NCBI RefSeq assembly: GCF_001908095.1
Contig: NZ_MKGR01000001.1
Span: 238,121 to 302,120, forward strand
DNA from: Xenorhabdus thuongxuanensis
GTDB taxonomy: Bacteria; Pseudomonadota; Gammaproteobacteria; Enterobacterales; Enterobacteriaceae
Direction: 5' to 3'
Length of the DNA: 64,000 nt
How positions within the stretch are numbered: the stretch's first letter is position 1; each line of letters opens with the position of its first letter. Below, in pieces: positions 10,157 to 19,050 of this stretch. Made by a program: the position numbers and the translations under genes. The notes below the pieces were generated by a model. The model was not told where the DNA came from, did not search any database, and worked only from the letters and a program-made list of their open reading frames with translations.

Positions 10157-13087
10157 TTACTTCTTACGAACAGGCAAACCTGTTCCACGAATTCCTTCTT
10201 GTGGCAGAACTAACACGGCTGCCGACCATGCAGGCATGGTGATCTCTCCATTTTCTGTTATTTGTATTCCCGCAGCCAAAGACGCTTCGCCTAATTCACG
10301 TTGAATATCATTTAATTTCAGCCCCTCGACATTAAGATCGTTGACACTCATAGGCCAAGGTGCAGCATTAATGACGACGACTAAACCATCAAACCGCCAA
10401 TCACGATCACCCGACGTCATATTTCCATCATCAATCGTCATGACCAGTAAACCAAGTTTCTGATGAGGACCAACATTAACGAAATCAACACGCTGCCTGA
10501 CAGCAGCACCATCACCAAGTGTCATCAGTGGTGAAAATTGACGTAAACGCAATAGCTCCTGATAAAACGCCATCATCTGTAATAATTCATTTTGGCCTGG
10601 TTTTTCCACCTGATTTTTCACCCGACTAATCAGTGGATAATTTTTGCCATCATTACCACGTTCAGGTAACCCTACGTCATAATTATTGTCTTTATAATCA
10701 TAGCTAACACGATTAAACCAATCGCCAGCATCATAAGAATCACGGGTAAATGATTTTGAACGCAATAACTCTGATCCTTGTTGATCAAAAGCCAGACCTT
10801 GTCCAAGGAATACCGTTGCAAGAGAGAGCGCCTGCATACGAACCCTCGTCACCAAATCCGCCTCTTGAGCAGCTTTATAGCTAATAATGTCCCACAATGT
10901 TTGATTGTCATGCTTAGATACATAATTGAGTACTTCAGTGGGATCTAATGCATAACCCGCAGCAGTGCCCTTATAATCAATTTCCCTGCCTGTTTTTACC
11001 TCTCCATCTTTATCGAACATGACAAAATCCGCCAAATTACCAGTCATGCCAAGACGTACCAGATCCCATAAATGACGAACTTGATCTACATCTAAGTTAG
11101 AAATTTCGTTCGGTAATATTTCGGCACCATTGCCTACTCCCTGATTACTGCGAATACTATCAGCAACATCAAAAGGCCCACCGCCACGTACCGCATCTCG
11201 CAACCGATCAGAGAAAGTCCCAATGCCACTCCCTTTAAGATTAACTTGTGATGCGGTTTCAAACCGATCATCCTGCCCAGAATTCCAGCCCTCTCCGAAA
11301 AAGTAGATCGATGGGTTAATAGTTCGTACTTTTTCTAGTGCCGATATAATTTGTGCTTTGGGGTGATAACCCATTAAATCGAATCGAAATGCATCTATCT
11401 TATAATCTTTAACCCAGGTTACCAGTGAGTCTTCAATCAGTTTGGCAAACATACGGCGTTCAGGCGCAGTGTCAGCACAACAGGTATTATTTTCGACATT
11501 GCCTGTTATTTCATCTAAACGGTGGTAATACCAAGGCACGATCTTATCCAACACCGACGTTCGGGATGCAGGGCCTGCCGCATCAGTATGGTTATAGACA
11601 ACATCCATGATCACATTCATGCCCAATTGCCGTTTGATAGCCTGTATCATAGAGCGAAACTCTTTTATGCGACTGGAACCTTCTGGATCAGTGGCATAAG
11701 AACCTTCCGGTACTGAATAATGAAACGGATCGTAACCCCAGTTATAGGAATCCGTCTTTGCTACCATCATATTTAATTCTTGTACCTGCGGATTATTAAT
11801 GTTGTCATCAAACCGCAATTGCTGCAAAACCTCCCGTACAGTCAATGAGCTATGGCAATAACTAGCAAAACGGCTATTTTTCACCATTGGATTGACCTGA
11901 CATAGATGTTTAAAAGGGTGATCAAGATCAGCCACCTGATGGCTAAATTCATTAATGGAAGCGATATCAAACACAGGCAATAACTCCATATGCGTCATTC
12001 CCGCCTGACTTAACGCTTTAAGATGCTTGAACATATCGCTGTTCTTGTCAGTCAGTGCCAGATATTTACCACGCCAGTTTGCTGGTATTGTGCTGTCTGC
12101 AACGGAAAGATCACGAATATGCGCTTCATAGATAGCCATGCGGGCAATATCCGTTGGTGTATTTTGCGGGCGTGGCGTTAACAGGTTATCCCAGTTTTGT
12201 GGTTTTAAGGATGCATCATCCAAATTAACAATCTGGCTATATTCTGAATTAGTGGACAGGCTATAAGAATAGGGATCGGTAACTTCATAACGTTCCACAT
12301 GACGGGAAGATGGATGGTAGACTTTTAAGGCATAACGATAGTAAGCACCAATCAATTTCTTGTCGCCTTGCCATGACCAAGAGCCACTCGCGGTATCGCG
12401 TTCCATTGTATAATTGGCGATAATTTGCTTATCTTGATTATAAAGAACCAAGTCCACCTCTTGGGCAGTTGGTGCCCATAAGCGGAAAATCACACCCTTA
12501 TCATTTATCCGTGCCCCATATTCCAGCTTATCAGCAGCACCGGCGAAACGATCATCCAACACCCCCGCCGTTTGTACTTGAGTTGCTGATATTAGCAAAC
12601 CTTGCTCATTAGCCGCCAAAACCACCAAATCTCCGGTCAGAAGAAGATCAATATCTGTTCCTTCTGGTAGACGGAACGCTGCCCATTTTGCCAGATGAGG
12701 AAATATCTTTGCTGTCTCTTGATTTAAGTTCGTTGGTGTTAACGCCAGATACTTATCGGTAAAATACCCTTGGTCATTGGGCTTTACCTTATTGTTATGA
12801 TTGTAATATAAACGAACAATAGGTTGGCCTGCTCCATCTGGCCATAATAATGTTTGTCGATCAACCCAATGTGCAGAAGCTTGAGAAATTTCTGACTCAG
12901 AATGACAACGGTAGATTTGTTCACTACCAGATATTTGCTTCAAACTAGGTGCCATCAGTTCCTCCTGGGTTTTGAGCGAATGATTTTTATTTGGTATACA
13001 GCTATCTTGTACGCAACTTGTCAGTGATAAAATGAATAAACTACCGAATACAATACGATAAACCTTTCTCCAAAAGTCAGATTTCAT
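10157..13087 (-). CDS. pulA: Lipoprotein type I pullulanase (GH13), starch/glycogen debranching
   Basis: A 976-residue secreted debranching enzyme that cleaves alpha-1,6 branches. A lipoprotein signal ends in LSLTSC, so Cys25 should be lipidated; Val at +2 predicts the outer membrane. A CBM48-like domain (GARINDKGVIFRLWAP) precedes the GH13 barrel. Barrel motifs are DVVYNHTD, FRFDLMGY (nucleophile Asp570), FFGEGWN (acid Glu599) and SKHDN (Asp727). The block YNWGYDPFHYSVPEGSYATD marks the pullulanase branch. The frame begins at a TTG, but the ATG at 13087 is better spaced (7 bases) from AAAAGG. Klebsiella PulA is exported by a type II system; none is in this window. It replaces the kdpE-speF-potE block found here in E. 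coli. Confidence 0.9.
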   Translation of the reverse strand: MKSDFWRKVYRIVFGSLFILSLTSCVQDSCIPNKNHSLKTQEELMAPSLKQISGSEQIYRCHSESEISQASAHWVDRQTLLWPDGAGQPIVRLYYNHNNKVKPNDQGYFTDKYLALTPTNLNQETAKIFPHLAKWAAFRLPEGTDIDLLLTGDLVVLAANEQGLLISATQVQTAGVLDDRFAGAADKLEYGARINDKGVIFRLWAPTAQEVDLVLYNQDKQIIANYTMERDTASGSWSWQGDKKLIGAYYRYALKVYHPSSRHVERYEVTDPYSYSLSTNSEYSQIVNLDDASLKPQNWDNLLTPRPQNTPTDIARMAIYEAHIRDLSVADSTIPANWRGKYLALTDKNSDMFKHLKALSQAGMTHMELLPVFDIASINEFSHQVADLDHPFKHLCQVNPMVKNSRFASYCHSSLTVREVLQQLRFDDNINNPQVQELNMMVAKTDSYNWGYDPFHYSVPEGSYATDPEGSSRIKEFRSMIQAIKRQLGMNVIMDVVYNHTDAAGPASRTSVLDKIVPWYYHRLDEITGNVENNTCCADTAPERRMFAKLIEDSLVTWVKDYKIDAFRFDLMGYHPKAQIISALEKVRTINPSIYFFGEGWNSGQDDRFETASQVNLKGSGIGTFSDRLRDAVRGGGPFDVADSIRSNQGVGNGAEILPNEISNLDVDQVRHLWDLVRLGMTGNLADFVMFDKDGEVKTGREIDYKGTAAGYALDPTEVLNYVSKHDNQTLWDIISYKAAQEADLVTRVRMQALSLATVFLGQGLAFDQQGSELLRSKSFTRDSYDAGDWFNRVSYDYKDNNYDVGLPERGNDGKNYPLISRVKNQVEKPGQNELLQMMAFYQELLRLRQFSPLMTLGDGAAVRQRVDFVNVGPHQKLGLLVMTIDDGNMTSGDRDWRFDGLVVVINAAPWPMSVNDLNVEGLKLNDIQRELGEASLAAGIQITENGEITMPAWSAAVLVLPQEGIRGTGLPVRKK

Positions 13088-13435
13088 AGTCAAACCTTTT
13101 TAATAAAAAGATCACATCAACTATTTTATTTTTAATAAAATGAAAATAATGATTAAACATTGTATTAGATAAGTTCACCTCATCCTTTATTAATAAATAT
13201 CAGGAGGAGAATAAAGGATGAGTTACCTTCTGTGATGCTCACCATAAAAGGCATTTTGCAAGAAAATTTGGTCTGATTTTTTGCATGAATTAATTTGTAA
13301 CTCTCTGGAAAATCCTTAATTAATAGTACTTTCATATAATTAAAATTTGCCACCATTCGAATAATAAAGCGCATAAAAATTTTTTAGCATTTTAATGGAA
13401 TTCTATATATTCAGATCAACAAAATTAGCCTATGA
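13088..13435. other. Intergenic region with a 13-base inverted repeat
   Basis: This is 348 bases of AT-rich DNA without a convincing gene. CTCATCCTTTATT (13179-13191) and AATAAAGGATGAG (13210-13222) form perfect arms around an 18-base loop. The loop contains an ideal ribosome site, AGGAGGA, and the right arm contains an ATG that opens only a five-codon frame (MSYLL), with a second 13-codon frame overlapping its stop as TGATG. It may be a leftover leader or mobile-element end. The 64-codon minus-strand frame at 13180-13374 resembles nothing known to me. Confidence 0.4.
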
Positions 13436-13624
13436 TTCACTCCCCTGATACAACACGTTAATATCAAACATGGTAACGTTTCCCAGGTTGCTCCTATCGA
13501 TAAATTGAGCGTGGTATTTGCAGTCGTTCTGGCAGTAATTCTATTTGGCGAGAAAATTTCTCTGGTGACTTCCGCTGGCGTCTTATTGATTGCCATAGGC
13601 GCCTTGATGGTTGCTTTGGGATAA
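13436..13624 (+). pseudogene. Remnant of an EamA/DMT-family transporter (last ~60 codons)
   Basis: The frame is open from just after a TGA at 13433 to a TAA at 13622-13624 and has no start codon near its beginning. The peptide NVSQVAPIDKLSVVFAVVL, then FGEKISLVTSAGVLLIAIGA, is the typical C-terminal helix pair of small EamA-family drug/metabolite transporters (normally about 140 or 280-300 residues). Everything upstream is missing, so the gene is a decayed tail. A hairpin terminator nine bases after its stop survives and may now serve pgm from the other side. The functional family is well recognised; how the rest was lost cannot be told. Confidence 0.75.
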
Positions 13625-13632
13625 AAGCAAAG

Positions 13633-13665
13633 AAGCCGCAGCGACTGCTACGGCTTGTGTTTTTT
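13633..13665. terminator. Probably bidirectional terminator between the EamA remnant and pgm
   Basis: Arms AAGCCGCAGC and GCTACGGCTT pair (one C-A mismatch) around GACT and run into GTGTTTTTT on the plus strand. On the minus strand the stem is followed by CTTTGCTTTT, so it can also end pgm transcripts 22 bases after the pgm stop. Confidence 0.75.
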
Positions 13666-13686
13666 CCGGTCAGAAATAGAGACCAA

Positions 13687-15327
13687 TCAATCCACGGCAA
13701 ATACTTGATTGACGATTTCCTGTGCCTCTTGTTCAATTTTTTCACGATGCTCCGCACCAAGGAAGCTTTCGCAATAGATTTTATAGGCCTCTTCCGTACC
13801 AGAAGGACGGGCAGCAAACCAACCATTATCACTCATCACTTTCAAGCCACCAATGGAAGCGCCATTGCCCGATGCAGTGGTCAAACGGGCAGTAATCGGA
13901 TCACCTGCCAATATGTCGGCCTTGACCATTTCCGGTGACAATTTGGACAGTAATGCTTTTTGCTGATGAGTCGCTGGAGCCTGAATACGGCTATAGCTTG
14001 GTGTGCCAAATCTGGCCGCCAGTTTATCGTAACGTTGCTGTGGATTTTCACCAGTCATTGCGGTCATTTCAGCAGCCAACAAGCAAAGAATGATACCATC
14101 TTTATCGGTTGACCACGGAGTGCCATCAAAGCGCAAGAAAGATGCTCCGGCACTTTCTTCTCCACCAAAGCCCAACTCGCCTTTATATAATCCATCCACA
14201 AACCATTTAAAACCGACGGGAACTTCTACTAATTCACGCCCAAGATCGGCGACAACACGATCAATCATGGCACTGGAAACCAGTGTCTTACCTACTGCGA
14301 TATTTTTCGGCCATTGTGGACGATGACGGAATAGGTAATCGACAGCCGTTGCTAAGTAATGGTTAGGATTCATCAAACCAGCCGGTGTAATAATCCCATG
14401 ACGGTCATAATCAGGGTCATTAGCAAAGGCTAAATCAAATTTACCACGCAGCTCCAGTAACCCCGCCATCGCCCAACGGGATGAACAATCCATACGGATC
14501 ACGCCATCATGATCTAATGTCATAAAACGAAACGTCTGATCGATCTTATCATTAACCATTGTCAGATCGAGATTGTAATATTCCCCAATCCGCTGCCAAT
14601 AGGCGATCCCTGAGCCGCCCAGTGGGTCAATACCAATCTTTAAGCCTGCCTGTTGGATCGCCGCCATATTCACAACTTCACCCAGTGCAGTAACATAAGG
14701 ATCGATCAAATCTTCGGGATGCAGATATTCACTTTTTAATGCCTGTTCATAAGGTAGGCGCTTGATCCCATTGAGACCAACAGCCAATAATTCATTTGCA
14801 CGTTGTTCAATGATTGCCGTCAAATCGGTATCGGCAGGTCCGCCGTTAGGCGGATTATATTTAATACCACCGTCTTCTGGCGGGTTATGGGATGGCGTAA
14901 TCACGATACCATCAGCCAAACTTTTTCCCTGACGGTTATGGCATAAGATGGCATGGGAAATGGCTGGAGTCGGTGTAAACCCATTATTTTCCTGCACAAT
15001 TACATCCACACCATTTGCCGTTAACACCTCCAATACAGAGATAAATGCCGCTTCTGAAAGTGCATGGGTATCTTTACCCACATAACATGGTCCAGTAATC
15101 CCATGTTGCGAACGAACTTCCACAATCGCCTGCGAAATAGCCAGAATATGCACTTCGTTAAAACTATTACGTCCAGAACTGCCACGATGGCCAGAAGTAC
15201 CAAATTTGACCTTATGTGCTGGATTTTCAGGATGTGGTTGTAAGGTGTAATACTGTGAAGTGAGCTGAGCAATATTGATTAAATCATGCTGCTGGGCGAG
15301 CTGCCCTGCTCTTGGATGAATTGCCAC
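13687..15327 (-). CDS. pgm: Phosphoglucomutase, alpha-D-glucose phosphate-specific
   Basis: A 546-residue enzyme, exactly the E. coli Pgm length, interconverting glucose 1-phosphate and glucose 6-phosphate in the cytoplasm. The phosphoserine loop [11 protein letters not shown] lies near residue 145, the metal loop DPDYDRHG near 305, and the sugar and phosphate loops [10 protein letters not shown] and RPSGTE follow. The frame can be extended to an ATG at 15354, but that extension contains the ribosome site AGGAG. The GTG at 15327 gives VAIHPRAGQ, matching E. coli MAIHNRAG, and is the likely start. In E. coli pgm also follows seqA in the same direction. With the pullulanase next door it could feed released maltodextrin carbon into glycolysis; that link is inference. 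Confidence 0.95.
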   Translation of the reverse strand: MAIHPRAGQLAQQHDLINIAQLTSQYYTLQPHPENPAHKVKFGTSGHRGSSGRNSFNEVHILAISQAIVEVRSQHGITGPCYVGKDTHALSEAAFISVLEVLTANGVDVIVQENNGFTPTPAISHAILCHNRQGKSLADGIVITPSHNPPEDGGIKYNPPNGGPADTDLTAIIEQRANELLAVGLNGIKRLPYEQALKSEYLHPEDLIDPYVTALGEVVNMAAIQQAGLKIGIDPLGGSGIAYWQRIGEYYNLDLTMVNDKIDQTFRFMTLDHDGVIRMDCSSRWAMAGLLELRGKFDLAFANDPDYDRHGIITPAGLMNPNHYLATAVDYLFRHRPQWPKNIAVGKTLVSSAMIDRVVADLGRELVEVPVGFKWFVDGLYKGELGFGGEESAGASFLRFDGTPWSTDKDGIILCLLAAEMTAMTGENPQQRYDKLAARFGTPSYSRIQAPATHQQKALLSKLSPEMVKADILAGDPITARLTTASGNGASIGGLKVMSDNGWFAARPSGTEEAYKIYCESFLGAEHREKIEQEAQEIVNQVFAVD

Positions 15328-15420
15328 TTTATTATTTCTCCTGGGAAACCGCACTGACTTATCGCCAGCGCAGTACTAATAAACTAAGCGATTGTATTAA
15401 TAGTAGGGCAACTAACTGAA

Positions 15421-15954
15421 TTAAATAGTGCCACACACTTTCTCAATCAAATTTGCCGGAAACTTCATATCCTGCATAATATGTTCAATCATGCTACGTT
15501 TACGGTCAGTATTGGTATTAGTGATCACCCAAAAAGGTGTACCGGGAATATGACGTGGCTTAGTTTGCTTGCCCCTGGCCAATAAGGTGTATTCATCACC
15601 GGCGAAATAGGTACGGGTGCGGCCATGCATCGCTTCCGTTGCTTTAGAAAAATTCTCGCTGTTCAGGCTATACAATGCCGACAAGATCAGCATAAAACGT
15701 TCAACAGATTTTTTCTTTTCAGCATATTCATCAGAAAGCAATAATTCACGAATAACACGGACAGCATCACGGGAACGGGCAACAGGGGTTTTAACAACAG
15801 GTGCAGGGTCGTTGGCAGGCTCTGTAATTTGTACTGGCTGCCCGGCGTCTAACTTCAATATGCGCCGTAAAATATCAGATGCACTTTCACCGATATGCAG
15901 AGTTTGGCTTGCAATAAAGCGGTAAAGTTCTTCATCAACTTCTATCGTTTTCAT
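15421..15954 (-). CDS. seqA: SeqA, negative modulator of replication initiation
   Basis: A 177-residue protein (E. coli 181). The N-terminal oligomerisation helix-turn (MKTIEVDEELYRFIASQT) and the C-terminal hemimethylated-GATC binding region with GRTRTYFAGDEYTL are clear; a variable linker joins them at about residues 36-60. SeqA sequesters newly replicated oriC and organises the nucleoid. It lies 93 bases upstream of pgm on the same strand, and divergently from ybfF, as in E. coli. The ATG at 15954 follows GGATAG. Confidence 0.96.
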   Translation of the reverse strand: MKTIEVDEELYRFIASQTLHIGESASDILRRILKLDAGQPVQITEPANDPAPVVKTPVARSRDAVRVIRELLLSDEYAEKKKSVERFMLILSALYSLNSENFSKATEAMHGRTRTYFAGDEYTLLARGKQTKPRHIPGTPFWVITNTNTDRKRSMIEHIMQDMKFPANLIEKVCGTI

Positions 15955-16213
15955 TTCTATCCAGTACTGTTCTTAATGAAAAAATTATCTTGGGATTATA
16001 AGATATAATGCCACAAAACAAAACAATTAAACTTTCAATAACTTAAAGTGATTCTTTAAAAAATTAAGAATTTTTAGGAAAGCGACTTTCCTTTAAAATA
16101 AATCAATTAGTTACAACTATTTCATCCCGTTGAGTTTGTCACAATTCACGCATCATGATATTAAGCATCTTAATATTAAACATTGTATAAATGGTATTAA
16201 ATTCAGGCAAATC

Positions 16214-16993
16214 ATGAAATCAAATCGTCAATTAAATTATCATCTTCACACTGTAGAAAATCCACAATCTTCAACTCCTATTGTCTTGATTCATGGGCTT
16301 TTTGGAGATTTAAACAATTTGGGAGTATTGGGGCGTGATTTACAGCAACATTATTCGGTGATTCAAATCGATGTACGCAACCACGGTCTTTCACCACGTA
16401 TGGAAAATATGGATTATCACGATATGGCACAGGATGTCCTGACACTGCTTGATGAACTCAGTGTGCCCAAAGCCACTATTATTGGGCATTCCATGGGTGG
16501 CAAAATCGCCATGACCATGACAGCTATTGCACCAGAGCGGATTGAAAAAATCGTGGTGATTGATATGGCTCCCGTCGCTTACCCGGTTCGCCGCCATGAC
16601 AGCATTTTCGCAGCACTGAACAAAGTCGCGGCCGCCGGTGTACAAACCCGACAAGCAGCAGCAGATATTATGCACCAGGATATTCGGGAAGAGGGTGTTA
16701 TTCAATTTTTACTGAAATCATTCCGTCAAGGGGAATGGAAATTCAACTTATCCGTTTTGCAAAAAGAATACGAAAAAATTATCGGCTGGGAAACTATTTC
16801 TGCATGGTATGAACCCGCCCTGTTTATTCGTGGTGGAAATTCAGATTATATTACTGAAGAATATCGTGAAGATATTATCAACCAATTTCCACAAGCAACA
16901 GCATGGGTTGTAGCTGGTTGTGGACATTGGGTACATGCAGAAAAACCTGAAGCTGTACTCAGGGCAATTCATCGCTTTTTAGGCACAAAATAA
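16214..16993 (+). CDS. ybfF: YbfF, alpha/beta-hydrolase esterase
   Basis: A 259-residue hydrolase (E. coli YbfF 254). The nucleophile elbow GHSMGG, the oxyanion motif VLIHGLFG near residue 23 and the terminal histidine in GCGHWVHAEKPEAVLRAI are all present. E. coli YbfF is an acyl-CoA/ester hydrolase of uncertain physiological role. The open frame reaches back to a TTG at 16130, but the ATG at 16214 gives MKSNRQLNYHL and the family length. It is divergent from seqA. In E. coli ybfE is the next gene; here about 25 kb of accessory DNA intervenes. Confidence 0.92.
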   Translation: MKSNRQLNYHLHTVENPQSSTPIVLIHGLFGDLNNLGVLGRDLQQHYSVIQIDVRNHGLSPRMENMDYHDMAQDVLTLLDELSVPKATIIGHSMGGKIAMTMTAIAPERIEKIVVIDMAPVAYPVRRHDSIFAALNKVAAAGVQTRQAAADIMHQDIREEGVIQFLLKSFRQGEWKFNLSVLQKEYEKIIGWETISAWYEPALFIRGGNSDYITEEYREDIINQFPQATAWVVAGCGHWVHAEKPEAVLRAIHRFLGTK

Positions 16994-17182
16994 TTATAGA
17001 TATCAACCCATCTAAATATGGGTTGATAAAATAAATGGCCAATATAAAAATAATTATATCCAATTCATTACTGGCAACTTAATATATAAAAAAGAAAAAA
17101 ATTAGTAATCACTATACCAATATTAAATAACACATCCTACAGATAAATAAAACTTCTTGATTTTAATTAAGGACAAATAATT

Positions 17183-17333
17183 ATGAAAGATAATATCTTA
17201 TATAATCCCATTGCACACCTTTACGAAGATTTTGGTCATGCTGCAGGAGAGCGATATTAAAAGTTATCCACCAGGTTTTTGGGATGATTTTCAAAGAAAC
17301 TGTCTTGATACCGCCCTCGTTTGTCAATTCTAA
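17183..17333 (+). pseudogene. Frameshifted gene relic, possibly an N-terminal fragment
   Basis: An ATG at 17183 with GGACAA upstream opens MKDNILYNPIAHLYEDFGHA and stops after 25 codons. Shifting frame near 17250 continues DIKSYPPGFWDDFQRN to a second stop at 17331-17333. The two pieces read smoothly as one peptide, so a one- or two-base indel in a former gene is likely, with the rest deleted. The opening segment is reminiscent of small-molecule methyltransferase N-termini, but that is a guess. A hairpin follows seven bases later. Confidence 0.35.
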
Positions 17334-17339
17334 TAAAAT

Positions 17340-17367
17340 AATCCCCCGTGATTTTATTAGGGGGATT
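17340..17367 (+). terminator. Hairpin, terminator-like
   Basis: AATCCCCC and GGGGGATT form perfect 8-base arms around a 12-base loop, followed by a weak TTGAATTTATT tract. It lies just past the gene relic and may be its old terminator. Confidence 0.5.
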
Positions 17368-17952
17368 TGAATTTATTCCATAAATTAACCGTCCATCTTC
17401 AAGCACTGTATTACTATATTAATTCTGTATTTTGACAGAGATATTATGTGAAACAGGAGAGGCTACCCTGATACTATAAACGAACCTACTAATTGAAATT
17501 ACAATATCATCATTATCATCTGTTCTATTTTATGCATTGCGACTTATTATAATAATATATTTATTCGATGTTGCTATGCCTAAAAAGCCAATATGACATT
17601 CCACTGTAAATTTATCACTTTGCATCTCAATGTTATCAACATTAATACTATTATTATTCACATTAAATTTAGCTTAAAATCACATATAATAACGACATAA
17701 AACGGGTTTTATCATAAAAATAATGGTTACACTAACATATAGAAAAATCACTTAATTTCACAGCGTGATCTTCTCGTGAAAATAACTTTAATCATCACTC
17801 TTTAATTAATAATAATCATGATAACAATATACTTGTATATAAGATTTTTTGTGGTTGTAAAATGAACGAATTCCTGATTAATAATGTAAATGCAATAATA
17901 AAGTAATTTTATATTTTTTTAATTTTAATATTAAATTATAAATGAGATCGAT

Positions 17953-18984
17953 ATGAACATACTTAATAATAACACAGCAATTTCTAACTACACATCAGCA
18001 GCTTTACATTTACTTAATCAAACAATGGGGTATACCTATCAAGCGGCACTTCGTGCTGCCACGGTTCTCGGTGTAGCCGATCATTTAAGCAATGGGCCAA
18101 AAACAGTGCATGAACTCGCCAAAACTGTTGGAGCCCAAGAGCAACAGTTACACCGAGTTCTGCGGCTGCTTGCTACACGGAATATCTTTCATGAAACCGA
18201 AGATAAAGGGTTTTCACTCACTCCAGCCGCAGAGTTTTTGCGCAAAGACACACACCATTCCCTCCGAGCCGCAGTATTGATGTTGACTGACCGGACATTT
18301 TGGCAACCTCTTGGTGAGATTGTAGAAAGCGTCCGCGGTAATCCTGCCTTCAAACACCTCTACGGACTTCCTTTCTTTGATTATTGGGCGCAAACGGACA
18401 CACAGACTGATGATTTTCACGTCGGTATGTCCTCAATGTCTAAAGTGGAAAATTTGTTTCTCGTGCACAGTTATGATTTCCCGAAAAACTCAACAGTTGT
18501 CGATATAGCTGGCGGGTTTGGTGGCCTGTTATTAGAAGTATTACAGGCTAATACAACCCTGCGAGGGGTTCTTTTCGACCAACCACACGTACTGGCCAGA
18601 CATGAACTTGGCGCGCTAGGTGACGATACGCGGTGGGAGATTACTTCTGGCGACTTTTTCGAGTCATGTCCTCAGGGCGATATATATATGCTCAAGTACA
18701 TTATGCACGACTGGTCTGATGAACAATGTATACAAATTCTACGTAACTGCCGACAAGCGATGTCCCCTAATGGACGAGTATTGGTGATGGATCCTGTAAT
18801 CCCTAATGGCAACGTTTCACATGCAGGTAAAGAAATGGATCTTCTCTGTATGGGGATCTACGAAGAAGGACGTGAACGCACAGAGGATGAACTACGACAA
18901 TTGTTGGCTAACGCAGGCTTGAAACTCAATCGTGTCATTAATACAGGCTGTCACATTTCGATTGTTGAAGCCATTGCCGAATGA
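17953..18984 (+). CDS. SAM-dependent O-methyltransferase (family 2, caffeate OMT-like fold)
   Basis: A 343-residue protein with an N-terminal helical dimerisation/winged-helix domain (about 15-100) and a Rossmann methyltransferase domain. The SAM loop VVDIAGGFGG lies near residue 182 and the general-base histidine is in MHDWSDEQ near residue 257. This fold is shared by bacterial O-methyltransferases that tailor polyketides, phenazines and other aromatics; the substrate cannot be named. A flavoprotein gene follows after 66 bases on the same strand, so the two are probably an operon. The pair lies inside the accessory block and has no E. coli counterpart at this locus. The ATG at 17953 is preceded by only a weak GAGATCG ribosome site. 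Confidence 0.82.
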   Translation: MNILNNNTAISNYTSAALHLLNQTMGYTYQAALRAATVLGVADHLSNGPKTVHELAKTVGAQEQQLHRVLRLLATRNIFHETEDKGFSLTPAAEFLRKDTHHSLRAAVLMLTDRTFWQPLGEIVESVRGNPAFKHLYGLPFFDYWAQTDTQTDDFHVGMSSMSKVENLFLVHSYDFPKNSTVVDIAGGFGGLLLEVLQANTTLRGVLFDQPHVLARHELGALGDDTRWEITSGDFFESCPQGDIYMLKYIMHDWSDEQCIQILRNCRQAMSPNGRVLVMDPVIPNGNVSHAGKEMDLLCMGIYEEGRERTEDELRQLLANAGLKLNRVINTGCHISIVEAIAE

Positions 18985-19050
18985 GTTCCTGAGCATTAAG
19001 TCAGCCAGGTAAAAACTTCCTTATTTTCACAATATATTGAGGAAATAGTG

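Larger units (their letters stand above)
16994..17952. other. Long AT-rich spacer at the left edge of the accessory block
   Basis: This is 959 bases without an intact gene. It holds a short gene relic (17183-17333) and a hairpin (17340-17367). The rest, about 17370-17950, is very AT-rich with scattered short frames and no recognisable coding sequence. It presumably contains the promoter for the methyltransferase/flavoprotein pair. The composition and decay fit the boundary of acquired DNA, but I see no integrase, IS ends or attachment repeat. Confidence 0.5.

Noticed and set aside
13180-13374. 64-codon minus-strand frame between the pullulanase gene and the EamA remnant
   Set aside because: No recognisable family, no ribosome site, and it covers a perfect inverted repeat. 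Treated as chance.
15328-15354. Longer pgm start at ATG 15354
   Set aside because: The nine-codon extension contains the AGGAG ribosome site, and the E. coli protein aligns from the GTG at 15327.
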